Assembly: GCA_017521875.1 (NCBI GenBank)
Contig: JAFXBH010000009.1
Coordinates: 1 to 7,892 of the forward strand
Direction: 5' to 3'
Source of the DNA: Oscillospiraceae bacterium
GTDB taxonomy: Bacteria; Bacillota; Clostridia; Oscillospirales; Oscillospiraceae
DNA: 7,892 bases
A program made the position numbers and the translations under genes. Under the pieces are notes generated by a model. That model worked only from the letters and a program-made list of their open reading frames with translations, was not told the DNA's origin and did no database searches. This document shows positions 1 to 5,833 of this stretch, in pieces; position 1 is the first letter of the stretch, and each line of letters begins with the position of its first letter.

Positions 1-1269
1 AAAGGCCAGTTTCTGACCGGGATTGGCATACAGCGTCACATCGTGAAGCACCGTCTTTTCCGGCACATAGCCGAAGTCCACGGAATCCATGGTGATGTCG
101 CCTCTGACCTCGGTGTAGGTTACAGTGCCGTCTGCCTGATGGGGATGCCGCCAGGCCCAGCGGCCTGTTCTCTCCGGACATTCCACCAAAACGCCGTTTT
201 CCTCTTTTACATTGACCAGCGTCACATAGCCGTCGTCGGTTTCTGTTTCTTCGTCCATCAGTTCGAAGATTCGCTCCGCGCCGGCCAGCGCCATCACAAT
301 GGCGTTGATCTGATTACTGACCTGACCGATGGGCATATTGAACTTCCGGCTCAGTAGCAGAAATGCCGCCAAGCCGCCTAAATCCAGCCATTTTCCACCG
401 GAGGCAATGGCCAGATAGCCGCCTACGATGGCCAAAATGGTGTACTGGATATAGCCCAAATTGTTGTTCACAGGGCCCATCATATTGGTAAATGCGCCGG
501 CTTTGAAGGCGTTGACCCGCAGGTCTTCGTTGATGGTATTAAATTCGTCCTTACAGGTCTCCTCCCGGCAGAACACTTTCACCACCCGCTGACCGGAGAT
601 CATCTCTTCCACATAGCCATTGACTTTACCCAGAGATTTCTGCTGGCCGATGAAGAACTTGGCAGAGTTCATCGCCACCGCTTTGGTAATATAGAGAATG
701 CCCATGGCGGTGATCACTACCACCACAGTGAGAATAGGGGAAGCCTTGATCATCAGGGCAAACACCGTTACCAAAGTTGCGATGGAGGAAATGCAGTTGG
801 GCAGAGCCTGGGTGATCATCTGCCGCAGGGTGTCGATATCCGCGGTATAGCGGCTCATCACATCGCCTGCCGGGTGGGTGTCAAAATATCGAATGGGCAG
901 CCGCTGCATATGGCGGAACATATCGTCCCGAATGGTTTTCTGGGTTCCCTGACCTACCCGCACCATCAAATAGTTATACAAAAACGAGGAAACAATACCC
1001 AGCACATACACGATGCCCATTGCCACAAGGAAACGCACCAAGGGCAAATAGTCAGGATTTTCCTGGCCGGTGAGGGGTACGATATAGTTGTTGATCAGGG
1101 GGTCTAAGGAGTAACTGCTCAGGGCCGTGGCCAAAGAGCCAATGAGAATACACAGGATCACCAGGATCATAGTACCCCGGTAGGGCTTCATATAAGAAAG
1201 CAGCCGCAGGATCGTCTGCTTGGGATTCTTGGCCTTGCGGCCGTCCCCTTTCATACGGATCGGAGGCAT
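1..1269 (-). CDS. ABC exporter half-transporter, permease/ATPase (3' end missing)
   Basis: This is the second subunit of a type IV (ABCB-like) exporter, which would move a lipophilic compound or drug out of the cell using ATP. The 423 visible residues hold most of the protein up to the start of the ATPase. Hydrophobic segments lie near residues 33-55, 78-102, 158-194 and 270-306. The coupling region RYFDTHPAGDVMSRYTAD is at 128-145. The nucleotide-binding domain begins near 390 (GDITMDSVDFGYVPEKTVLHDV), and the window edge cuts it just before Walker A. Between membrane domain and ATPase is an aromatic/basic insert, RTGRWAWRHPH, at 367-377. I remember this insert from clostridial members of the family. 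The start is ATG at 1269-1267, which overlaps the stop of the upstream gene (TAATG). Its site AAAGGAGG at 1286-1279 lies inside that gene, so the two are probably translationally coupled. The likely partner is the upstream subunit. Substrate unknown. Confidence 0.93.
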   Translation of the reverse strand, partial: MPPIRMKGDGRKAKNPKQTILRLLSYMKPYRGTMILVILCILIGSLATALSSYSLDPLINNYIVPLTGQENPDYLPLVRFLVAMGIVYVLGIVSSFLYNYLMVRVGQGTQKTIRDDMFRHMQRLPIRYFDTHPAGDVMSRYTADIDTLRQMITQALPNCISSIATLVTVFALMIKASPILTVVVVITAMGILYITKAVAMNSAKFFIGQQKSLGKVNGYVEEMISGQRVVKVFCREETCKDEFNTINEDLRVNAFKAGAFTNMMGPVNNNLGYIQYTILAIVGGYLAIASGGKWLDLGGLAAFLLLSRKFNMPIGQVSNQINAIVMALAGAERIFELMDEETETDDGYVTLVNVKEENGVLVECPERTGRWAWRHPHQADGTVTYTEVRGDITMDSVDFGYVPEKTVLHDVTLYANPGQKLAF

Positions 1270-2996
1270 TACTCTTCGCCTCCTTTCACCTGAGATTCAT
1301 AAACTTCCCGGTAGATTTCCGAGGTTTGCAGCAATGTTTCGTGATTGCCCATCGCGGCAATCTTGCCGCCGTCCAGCACCAGAATCAGATCCGCCTCCTG
1401 CACGGAAGCCACCCGCTGGGCAATGATCAGTTTGGTGGTGCCGGGGATTTCTTCCGCAAATGCCTTGCGGATCAAAGCGTCGGTACGGGTGTCCACCGCG
1501 GAGGTAGAGTCGTCCAAAATGAGGATCTTCGGCTTCTTCAGCAGGGCTCTGGCAATACAAAGCCGCTGCTTCTGTCCGCCGGACACATTGGTGCCGCCCT
1601 GCTCGATGTGGGTGTCATACCCGTCGGGGAAGGAAACAATAAAATCGTGGGCGCAGGCCAAGCGGCAGGCGTGTTCCATTTCTTCGTCGGTGGCGTCGGG
1701 ATTGCCCCAGCGGAGATTGTCTTTGATACTGCCGGAGAACAACACATTCTTCTGCAGCACCATAGAAACCGCATCCCGCAGGGCGGTGATGTGGTAATCC
1801 CGCACATCCACGCCGCCCACCTTTACGCAGCCTTCGGTGGCGTCGTAAAGCCGGGGGATCAGTTGCACAAAGGTGGATTTGCTGGAGCCTGTGCCGCCCA
1901 GAATACCCACGGTCATTCCGGCGTCAATGTGCAAATTGATGTTATCCAAGGCATTTCTGCCCGCTTCCTTGCTGTACCGGAAGGATACATTTTCAAAAGT
2001 GATAGAGCCGTCTTTTACTTCCGTGACCGGGTTTTCCGGTTGGGTCAGGGCAGGTTCTTCTGTCAGCAGTTCGTAGGCACGACGCATAGGGGCCCGGCTC
2101 ATGGTGAACATGACAAACACCATAGACATCATCATCAGACCCATCAGGATCTGGCTGGTGTAGGTGAACATAGCCGTCAGGGCTGCGGTGTCGATCTCGC
2201 CGCCCACCACCAATTTAGCGCCCAAATAGGAAATGACAATAATGCTGGCATACACCGCAAATTGCATCAGGGGATTGTTGAAGGCCATGATCCGTTCGGC
2301 CTTGGTAAAGTCCTTGTAAATGGTGTTGGAGGTTTCGTCGAATTTCTTCATTTCCGCCTCTTCCCGGACGAAGGATTTCACCACCCGGATGCCCCGGACA
2401 TTTTCCTGGACTACATTGTTCAGTTTGTCATAGGTCTTGAACACCCGCTCAAAAATAGGATGCACCAGTTTGATCAGCGCAAACAGACCCACCGCCAGCA
2501 ACGGCAGCGTCACGCAGTAAATCAGGCTCAGCCGGGGGCTGATGCGGAATGCCATCACCAGCGCCATCACCAGCATCACCGGGGTACGGAAGATCATACG
2601 GATGGACATCTGGAAAGTCATCTGCAAAGTAGCCACATCGGAAGTAAGTCTGGTGACGATGGAAGATGTGGAGAATTTGTCGATGTTGGAAAAATCGTAA
2701 GTCTGCACCTTGGCAAACATATCGTGGCGCAGATTCCGGGCAAATCCCGTGCTGGCATAGGCGGCAAAAAAGGCCGACGCCACGCCAAAGGCCAAACTGC
2801 ACAAGGCGCACAGCGCCAACAATCCGCCGTATTTCCATACCGCAGGCATATAGCCGGGCTCAATGCCCTGGCGCAGCAGTTCGGCCAGCACCAAGGGGAT
2901 AAAAATCTCCATGGTAACCTCGCCGACCATACAAATGGGGCTGCCCAGCGATGCCCATTTGTACTCCCGGATACTCCGGGCCAGTGTTTTGATCAC
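1269..2996 (-). CDS. ABC exporter half-transporter with degenerate ATPase site
   Basis: A 575-residue fused permease and ATPase of the inner membrane, full length for the family. Hydrophobic segments lie near 18-40, 54-79, 134-158, 158-178, 244-263 and 275-297. ATPase motifs in order: Walker A GGTGSSKST (367-375), Q-loop Gln415, signature VSGGQ (471-475), Walker B ILILDD (491-496), D-loop SAVD (499-502), switch position Gln527. The usual catalytic Glu after Walker B is Asp496 and the usual switch His is Gln527. In heterodimeric exporters such as TM287/288 and BmrCD, one subunit carries this kind of degenerate site and the partner supplies the active one; the overlapping downstream gene would be that partner. 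The start is GTG at 2996-2994, because AAGGAGG (3011-3005) lies 8 nt upstream. A nearby ATG at 3003 is out of frame. Transported substrate cannot be read from the sequence; multidrug or peptide/lipid export are both possible. Confidence 0.95.
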   Translation of the reverse strand: MIKTLARSIREYKWASLGSPICMVGEVTMEIFIPLVLAELLRQGIEPGYMPAVWKYGGLLALCALCSLAFGVASAFFAAYASTGFARNLRHDMFAKVQTYDFSNIDKFSTSSIVTRLTSDVATLQMTFQMSIRMIFRTPVMLVMALVMAFRISPRLSLIYCVTLPLLAVGLFALIKLVHPIFERVFKTYDKLNNVVQENVRGIRVVKSFVREEAEMKKFDETSNTIYKDFTKAERIMAFNNPLMQFAVYASIIVISYLGAKLVVGGEIDTAALTAMFTYTSQILMGLMMMSMVFVMFTMSRAPMRRAYELLTEEPALTQPENPVTEVKDGSITFENVSFRYSKEAGRNALDNINLHIDAGMTVGILGGTGSSKSTFVQLIPRLYDATEGCVKVGGVDVRDYHITALRDAVSMVLQKNVLFSGSIKDNLRWGNPDATDEEMEHACRLACAHDFIVSFPDGYDTHIEQGGTNVSGGQKQRLCIARALLKKPKILILDDSTSAVDTRTDALIRKAFAEEIPGTTKLIIAQRVASVQEADLILVLDGGKIAAMGNHETLLQTSEIYREVYESQVKGGEE

Positions 2997-3004
2997 AAAC
3001 CATT

Positions 3005-3011
3005 CCTCCTT
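3005..3011 (-). promoter_or_regulatory. Ribosome binding site fixing a GTG start
   Basis: AAGGAGG on the minus strand, 8 nt before the GTG at 2996. It decides the start of the ABC exporter gene. The ATG that sits directly after it (3003-3001) is in another frame and gives no long product. Confidence 0.85.
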
Positions 3012-3035
3012 GGGAAAATTCTTCTCTAATGTACT

Positions 3036-3063
3036 ATTTTACCAAACCCCTGAAAGATTGCAA
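3036..3063 (-). promoter_or_regulatory. Predicted sigma-A promoter for the ABC exporter pair
   Basis: On the minus strand there is a -35 TTGCAA (3063-3058, 4 of 6 to consensus), a 16-bp spacer and a -10 TAAAAT (3041-3036, 5 of 6). Transcription would start near 3029, about 33 nt before the GTG start. It lies directly upstream of the two overlapping ABC genes, which look like one transcript. It is seen by eye only. Confidence 0.55.
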
Positions 3064-3079
3064 TACCATTACAAAAAAG

Positions 3080-3108
3080 TTTACAATTTTCTATCCATTT
3101 GCTATAAT
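3080..3108 (+). promoter_or_regulatory. Strong predicted sigma-A promoter reading toward the amidohydrolase
   Basis: The -35 is TTTACA (3080-3085, 5 of 6), the spacer is 17 bp and the -10 is a perfect TATAAT (3103-3108). The start would be near 3115, at the edge of the repeat cluster. The leader of about 224 nt would therefore contain the whole cluster. The -35 box is only 16 bp from the -35 of the opposite-facing ABC promoter, so one regulator could influence both. No other good promoter was seen closer to the amidohydrolase. Confidence 0.7.
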
Positions 3109-3116
3109 TTTTACGA

Positions 3117-3304
3117 TGTCATTGCGAGGGCGTCAGCCCGTGGCAATCTCCCTCCTTGTCATTGCGAGGAGCGCAGCGACGCGGCAATCTAAAGTCGGCA
3201 GTGTAGATTCCCACACCAGTGTGAGCACTGGTTCGGAATGACAATGTAGGTGCTGTGTGTTCTTTGGCTCGGAATGACAATGTAGGTGCCGTGTATTCAT
3301 TGGC
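3117..3304 (+). repeat. Composite intergenic repeat cluster, copy 1
   Basis: It consists of two A units (3117-3149 and 3156-3190), each running from TGTCATTGCGAG to GGCAATCT with complementary ends (ATTGC/GCAAT). A B unit follows from 3206, starting GATTCCCAC. The B unit holds a perfect hairpin (CCAGTG, loop TGAG, CACTGG, 3216-3231) and a tandem 36-bp repeat. The same A-A-B order recurs inverted at 5151-5319. Short palindromic repeats with this CATTGCGAGG...GGCAATCT wording are, as I remember, common between genes in many bacteria (REP- or MITE-like). No transposase lies in the window. The cluster occupies most of the 342-bp gap between the ABC operon and the amidohydrolase. Confidence 0.85.
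3233..3304 (+). repeat. Tandem duplication of a 36-bp unit
   Basis: Two head-to-tail copies, 3233-3268 and 3269-3304, each starting TCGGAATGACAATGTAGGTG. They differ at three positions. There is no spacer between them, so this is a simple tandem duplication within the B unit. One full copy and a partial second copy are present in the inverted cluster (5163-5198 and below). Confidence 0.85.
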
Positions 3305-3338
3305 GTGGGAGTGATAAAACAAAAGGAGGTGCGGGAAA

Positions 3339-4178
3339 ATGCGGGCAGACTGTCACATGCATATACTATTGGACGGCAAGGACTGGAAACAGGCGATCTG
3401 CCGCCATAGCGTTGCCCCCGATGAGGGGTACATCCGGGAGAAACTGGAAATTTACTGCCGTTTGGGATACACCTACCTGCGGGACGGCGGTGACCGGTGG
3501 GGTGTGGGCGCAAAGGCCAGGGAGTTGGCAACCGAATACGGCATTCGCTACCGCACACCTTTGTCGCCTTTGTGTTACGCCGGCCATTACGGCAGTTTCA
3601 TCGGCGTTGTCTATGAGAATTTGCAGGAATACGCCCGCTTGGTACAGAAAGCCAAAGCCGATGGGGCGGATTTTATCAAAATTATGATCTCCGGATTGAT
3701 GGATTTCCACCGGTTTGGCGTGCTGACGGAAGATGGATTGCCGCCGGAAATGATCAAGGAACTGATCCATATTGCCCACGAAGAGGGCATGGCGGTGATG
3801 GCCCATGCCAACGGAGAGACCGCCTTGGCCGCCGCGGAAGCGGGGGTGGATTCTGTGGAACACGGGGCGTACCTGACCTATGACGCTTTATGCGCAATGC
3901 GAGCCAACGGCACTATTTGGGTGCCTACCCTGTCCACCGTAGGCAATTTGCAGGGCAAAGGCCGTTTCCCTGACAGGGAAACGGCGCAGATTTTGGAATC
4001 GGCACTGGACAATGTGGCAATGTTCCACGCCATGGGCGGCCTGTTGGCGGCAGGAACAGACGCCGGCGCCTGGGCAGTCCCCCACGGCAGTACCACAGAA
4101 GAAGGCTATTTTGCCGCCGCCGGGGTGGGGGAAGATGCCCTGACCCGTGGCGCCGATGCCATTATGGCAAAATTTTAA
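3339..4178 (+). CDS. Compact metal-dependent amidohydrolase family protein
   Basis: A 279-residue TIM-barrel hydrolase, probably cytosolic, since no signal peptide is seen. The metal ligands expected for the amidohydrolase superfamily are all present: HxH at His6/His8, the lysine usually carbamylated at Lys114 (FIKIMISG), His156 (VMAHANG), His175 (SVEHGAYL) and Asp241 (AGTDAG). This set resembles the binuclear-metal subgroup containing prolidase-like and imidazolonepropionase-like enzymes. The HxH comes only six residues in, so the N-terminal beta-sandwich most relatives carry is absent and the C-terminus is short. The start is secure: AAAGGAGGT (3322-3330) precedes ATG, and an in-frame TAA at 3315 blocks any longer protein. 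It stands alone, facing away from the ABC operon and convergent with trxB. Substrate unknown: dipeptide, lactam, cyclic amide or ester are all possible. The intact active site argues against a pseudogene. Confidence 0.9.
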   Translation: MRADCHMHILLDGKDWKQAICRHSVAPDEGYIREKLEIYCRLGYTYLRDGGDRWGVGAKARELATEYGIRYRTPLSPLCYAGHYGSFIGVVYENLQEYARLVQKAKADGADFIKIMISGLMDFHRFGVLTEDGLPPEMIKELIHIAHEEGMAVMAHANGETALAAAEAGVDSVEHGAYLTYDALCAMRANGTIWVPTLSTVGNLQGKGRFPDRETAQILESALDNVAMFHAMGGLLAAGTDAGAWAVPHGSTTEEGYFAAAGVGEDALTRGADAIMAKF

Positions 4179-4203
4179 CCCGGAGGGACACCCTCCGGGT
4201 TTT
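4179..4203. terminator. Rho-independent terminator shared by amidohydrolase and trxB
   Basis: A perfect 9-bp stem (CCCGGAGGG at 4179-4187, CCCTCCGGG at 4191-4199) with a 3-nt loop starts right after the amidohydrolase stop, followed by TTTT (4200-4203). It also lies about 10 bp past the trxB stop. In that direction the stem is followed by a broken T run (TTAAAATTTT), so it probably works both ways but better on the plus strand. Confidence 0.85.
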
Positions 4204-4208
4204 ATCAT

Positions 4209-5138
4209 TTAAATTGTGGCCAAATATTCCTCTGCCTGGTGGACAGCGGCGGCGCCGTCAGACACAGCGGTGACGATCTGCCGCAAATTTTTTGTCCGCA
4301 CATCCCCCACCGCAAACACGCCGGGAATGTTGGTGGAAGTATCTTCCTCGGCTACGATATATCCCTGTTCATCCAAGGTCAGGATGCCTTTCACAAGTTC
4401 CGTGGCGGGTTTTCGGCCGATGCCTACAAACACACCGTCGCAGGGAATCACCTCCCGCTGGCCGGTGAGGAGATTTTCTGTTTCGATTTCCCCTTGGCGG
4501 ATCTCCCTGACCTGCCGGTTCCAGTAAAATTCCACATTCTCCGCCTGTTGCAGCGGGGCGTGGTATACCTTTGCCGCCCGGAGGGAATCCCTGCGGTGGA
4601 CTAAAATCACCTTGGCTGCCAAATTGGAAAGCAGCAGCGCATCCGCCGCAGCGGTATTGCCGCCGCCAACTACCACAACGGTTTTGTTCCGGTAGAACAT
4701 ACCGTCGCAGGCAGCGCAGTAATGGACGCCCCGGCCATAGAGTTCCTGCTCCCCCGGCACACCCAGATACTTGGGATTGGCGCCGGTGGCGATCACCACG
4801 GTCTTGCCGTGAAACACACCGCCGGTGGTCTCTGCGGATTTGATTTTGCCGTCCAGCGAAAGTTTGGTCACTTCCACAAATTTGGTCTCCGCGCCGAACT
4901 TCTCTGCGGTGTCCTTCATTTGCTGACCCAAGGTGTAGCCGTCCACGCCGTCTACATAGCCGGGGTAGTTGTCAATTTTGGGCGTCTCAGCCATCTGTCC
5001 GCCGGCGGCCAGCCGCTCCAAAACAACGGCTTGCAGACCTGCCCGGGCAGCGTACAGCGCCGCAGTGTAACCACCGGGCCCACCGCCCACGATCAGCATA
5101 TCATAAATCTTTTCGGTCATAGCAATACTCCAATCCAT
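4209..5138 (-). CDS. trxB: Thioredoxin reductase (NADPH, FAD)
   Basis: This enzyme transfers electrons from NADPH through FAD and a redox disulfide to oxidised thioredoxin in the cytosol. It is 309 residues, normal for the low-molecular-weight bacterial type. From the ATG at 5138: FAD-binding GGGPGG at 18-23, an ATG motif (VIATGANP) near 115-122, redox centre CAACDG near 141-146, NADPH-binding GGGNTA near 158-163, HRRDSLRA near 181-188, and the C-terminal FAD motif GVFAVGDVR near 272-280. The glycine motif and HRRDxxRA point to NADPH and so to a true thioredoxin reductase rather than a ferredoxin-dependent relative. Two starts are possible: ATG 5138 with GGAGG at 5149-5145, or ATG 5120 (MTEKIYD) with a weaker GGAG; family N-termini favour the second, the ribosome site the first. 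It lies 194 bp behind trxA on the same strand. No clear promoter was seen between them, so co-transcription with trxA is likely. Confidence 0.95.
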   Translation of the reverse strand: MDWSIAMTEKIYDMLIVGGGPGGYTAALYAARAGLQAVVLERLAAGGQMAETPKIDNYPGYVDGVDGYTLGQQMKDTAEKFGAETKFVEVTKLSLDGKIKSAETTGGVFHGKTVVIATGANPKYLGVPGEQELYGRGVHYCAACDGMFYRNKTVVVVGGGNTAAADALLLSNLAAKVILVHRRDSLRAAKVYHAPLQQAENVEFYWNRQVREIRQGEIETENLLTGQREVIPCDGVFVGIGRKPATELVKGILTLDEQGYIVAEEDTSTNIPGVFAVGDVRTKNLRQIVTAVSDGAAAVHQAEEYLATI

Positions 5139-5144
5139 TCGTGT

Positions 5145-5149
5145 CCTCC
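5145..5149 (-). promoter_or_regulatory. Ribosome binding site of trxB abutting repeat copy 2
   Basis: GGAGG on the minus strand, 6 nt before the ATG at 5138. The bases leading into it (GAATGACAATG) match the end of the repeat B unit. The other copies read TAGG where this one reads GAGG, so the site sits at, or just inside, the repeat boundary. Confidence 0.7.
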
Positions 5150-5150
5150 A

Positions 5151-5319
5151 TTGTCATTCTGAGCCAGTGAATACACGGTACCTACATTGTCATTCCGAGC
5201 CAGTGTTCACACTGGCGTGGGAATCTATGGGAATCTAGTTAAGATTGCCACGTCGCTTCGCTCCTCGCAATGACAAAGGAGCAAGATTGCCGCATCGCTG
5301 ACGCTCCTTGCAATGACAA
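5151..5319 (-). repeat. Composite intergenic repeat cluster, copy 2 (inverted)
   Basis: Read on the minus strand it repeats the order of copy 1. It has two A units (5319-5284 and 5276-5242), then a B unit with GATTCCCAC, the same CCAGTG/CACTGG hairpin (5200-5215), one 36-bp unit (5198-5163) and a partial second one. Aligning the B units by eye gives about 71 identities in 81 positions. The two clusters face each other across the amidohydrolase-trxB segment. This cluster fills nearly all of the gap between trxA and trxB and could form stable hairpins in a trxA-trxB transcript. No coding potential is seen. Confidence 0.85.
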
Positions 5320-5332
5320 AGGGGGTAAAACT

Positions 5333-5638
5333 TTACAGTAATTCCAAAATCTGAGGCTTGGGTTTTGCGCCTAAGGACTGGGCGGTGATCTCACCGTCCT
5401 TGATCACAAAGACCGTGGGAATGCTGACAATCTGATATTTGGCAGCCAGTTCCGGCTCGTCGTCCACATTCACTTTGCAGACCTTAATATCTTCCCGCTC
5501 CTCGGCAATTTCGTCCAGAATGGGGCCCAGCATACGGCAAGGGCCGCACCAACTGGCCCAGAAGTCCAGCAGAACAGGCTTGTCGGATTGTAAAACTTCC
5601 TTTTCAAAGGTTTCTTTCGTAATATGCAATACAGACAT
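5333..5638 (-). CDS. trxA: Thioredoxin
   Basis: A 101-residue cytosolic disulfide reductase, reduced by TrxB, that supplies electrons to targets such as ribonucleotide reductase, peroxiredoxins and methionine sulfoxide reductases. The classic active site WCGPC is at 30-34 (Cys31, Cys34), preceded by FWAS. The cis-proline is Pro74 in SIPT, and the buried Asp25 is present in LLDFWA. The length is close to the usual 100-110. A non-active-site cysteine is at 54 (KVCKV). The start is ATG 5638-5636 because AAGGAGG (5653-5647) lies 8 nt upstream. The reading frame stays open further upstream, but that part crosses the promoter and a repeat. The gene sits between dnaJ and trxB on the same strand, with its own promoter after the dnaJ terminator. 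Confidence 0.97.
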   Translation of the reverse strand: MSVLHITKETFEKEVLQSDKPVLLDFWASWCGPCRMLGPILDEIAEEREDIKVCKVNVDDEPELAAKYQIVSIPTVFVIKDGEITAQSLGAKPKPQILELL

Positions 5639-5671
5639 TGTGTAATCCTCCTTGTTATGTTTTCTAATGAT

Positions 5672-5680
5672 AGTATACCA
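5672..5680 (-). promoter_or_regulatory. Extended -10 promoter of trxA
   Basis: On the minus strand TGG-TATACT (5680-5672) matches an extended -10 (TGn plus 5 of 6 to TATAAT). Transcription would start near 5665, giving a leader of about 27 nt before the trxA ATG. The -35 position with a 17-bp spacer (5700-5695, CATATC) does not resemble TTGACA. The promoter therefore relies on the extended -10, or on an activator at the palindrome just upstream. Confidence 0.65.
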
Positions 5681-5698
5681 CAAATTTTGGAAAAGATA

Positions 5699-5714
5699 TG
5701 TGATAATTATCACA
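5699..5714 (-). promoter_or_regulatory. Palindromic operator upstream of trxA (Crp/Fnr-like or Rex-like)
   Basis: TGTGATAATTATCACA is a perfect 16-bp palindrome. It fits TGTGA-N6-TCACA, the consensus for Crp/Fnr-family proteins, and also resembles Rex sites (TTGTGA...TCACAA type). Its centre, between 5706 and 5707, is at about -41.5 from the predicted trxA start, the usual position for a class II activator. A Rex-type repressor there would instead cover the -35 region. Which protein binds is inference. Confidence 0.6.
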
Positions 5715-5746
5715 AAAAATAAAAGCCCCCTTGTGCAAAGGGGGCT
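5714..5746 (-). terminator. Rho-independent terminator downstream of dnaJ
   Basis: On the minus strand AGCCCCCTT (5746-5738) pairs with AAGGGGGCT (5732-5724), a 9-bp stem with a 5-nt loop. It is followed by TTTATTTTTT (5723-5714). It ends the dnaK-dnaJ transcript about 90 bp past the dnaJ stop and isolates trxA. Its T run touches the palindromic operator. Confidence 0.88.
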
Positions 5747-5833
5747 GTCAGCCGGGTAGGCTGACTGGGGGATTGTAACAACCCCTCCGTCACGGCAACT
5801 TGCCACGACACCTCCCCTTACACAGGGGAGGCT
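5724..5833 (-). repeat. Structured multi-hairpin repeat element between dnaJ and trxA
   Basis: About 110 bp starting at the dnaJ stop codon and made of five consecutive inverted repeats: CCTCCCCT/AGGGGAGG (5811-5818, 5824-5831), an imperfect stem at 5789-5809 (GGCA/TGCC core), an interrupted GGGG/CCCC stem at 5768-5785, a perfect 7-bp stem GTCAGCC/GGCTGAC (5747-5753, 5759-5765), and the terminator stem (5724-5746). I remember very similar arrays between genes in Oscillospiraceae and related Clostridia, so I call it a dispersed repeat; only one copy is in this window. Its last hairpin serves as the terminator. Confidence 0.65.

Noticed and set aside
1326..3029. Plus-strand open frame of 567 codons opposite the ABC exporter gene
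   Set aside because: It is exactly antisense to a gene with full ABC motifs, is very rich in His/Gly/Gln, has no recognisable domain, and is explained by the codon bias of the real gene.
3117..3304. Possible CRISPR array
   Set aside because: The 36-bp units are directly adjacent with no spacers, there are only two, and no cas genes are present.
3119..3322. Minus-strand frame with a repeated peptide (TAPTLSFR) across the repeat cluster
   Set aside because: The periodic peptide is only the translation of the 36-bp tandem DNA repeat; there is no ribosome site or conserved product.
3366..3863. Minus-strand open frame of 165 codons opposite the amidohydrolase
   Set aside because: It overlaps a gene with an intact active site and strong ribosome site; no domain is seen in the antisense product.
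3117..5319. Composite transposon bounded by the inverted repeats
   Set aside because: There is no transposase, no visible target-site duplication, and the cargo (trxB and a hydrolase) is not typical; two separate repeat insertions explain it more simply.
5639..5806. Upstream extension of trxA to a start at 5806
   Set aside because: It would add 56 residues encoded by a repeat, a terminator and the promoter; the ATG at 5638 has a well-placed AAGGAGG and fits the family N-terminus.
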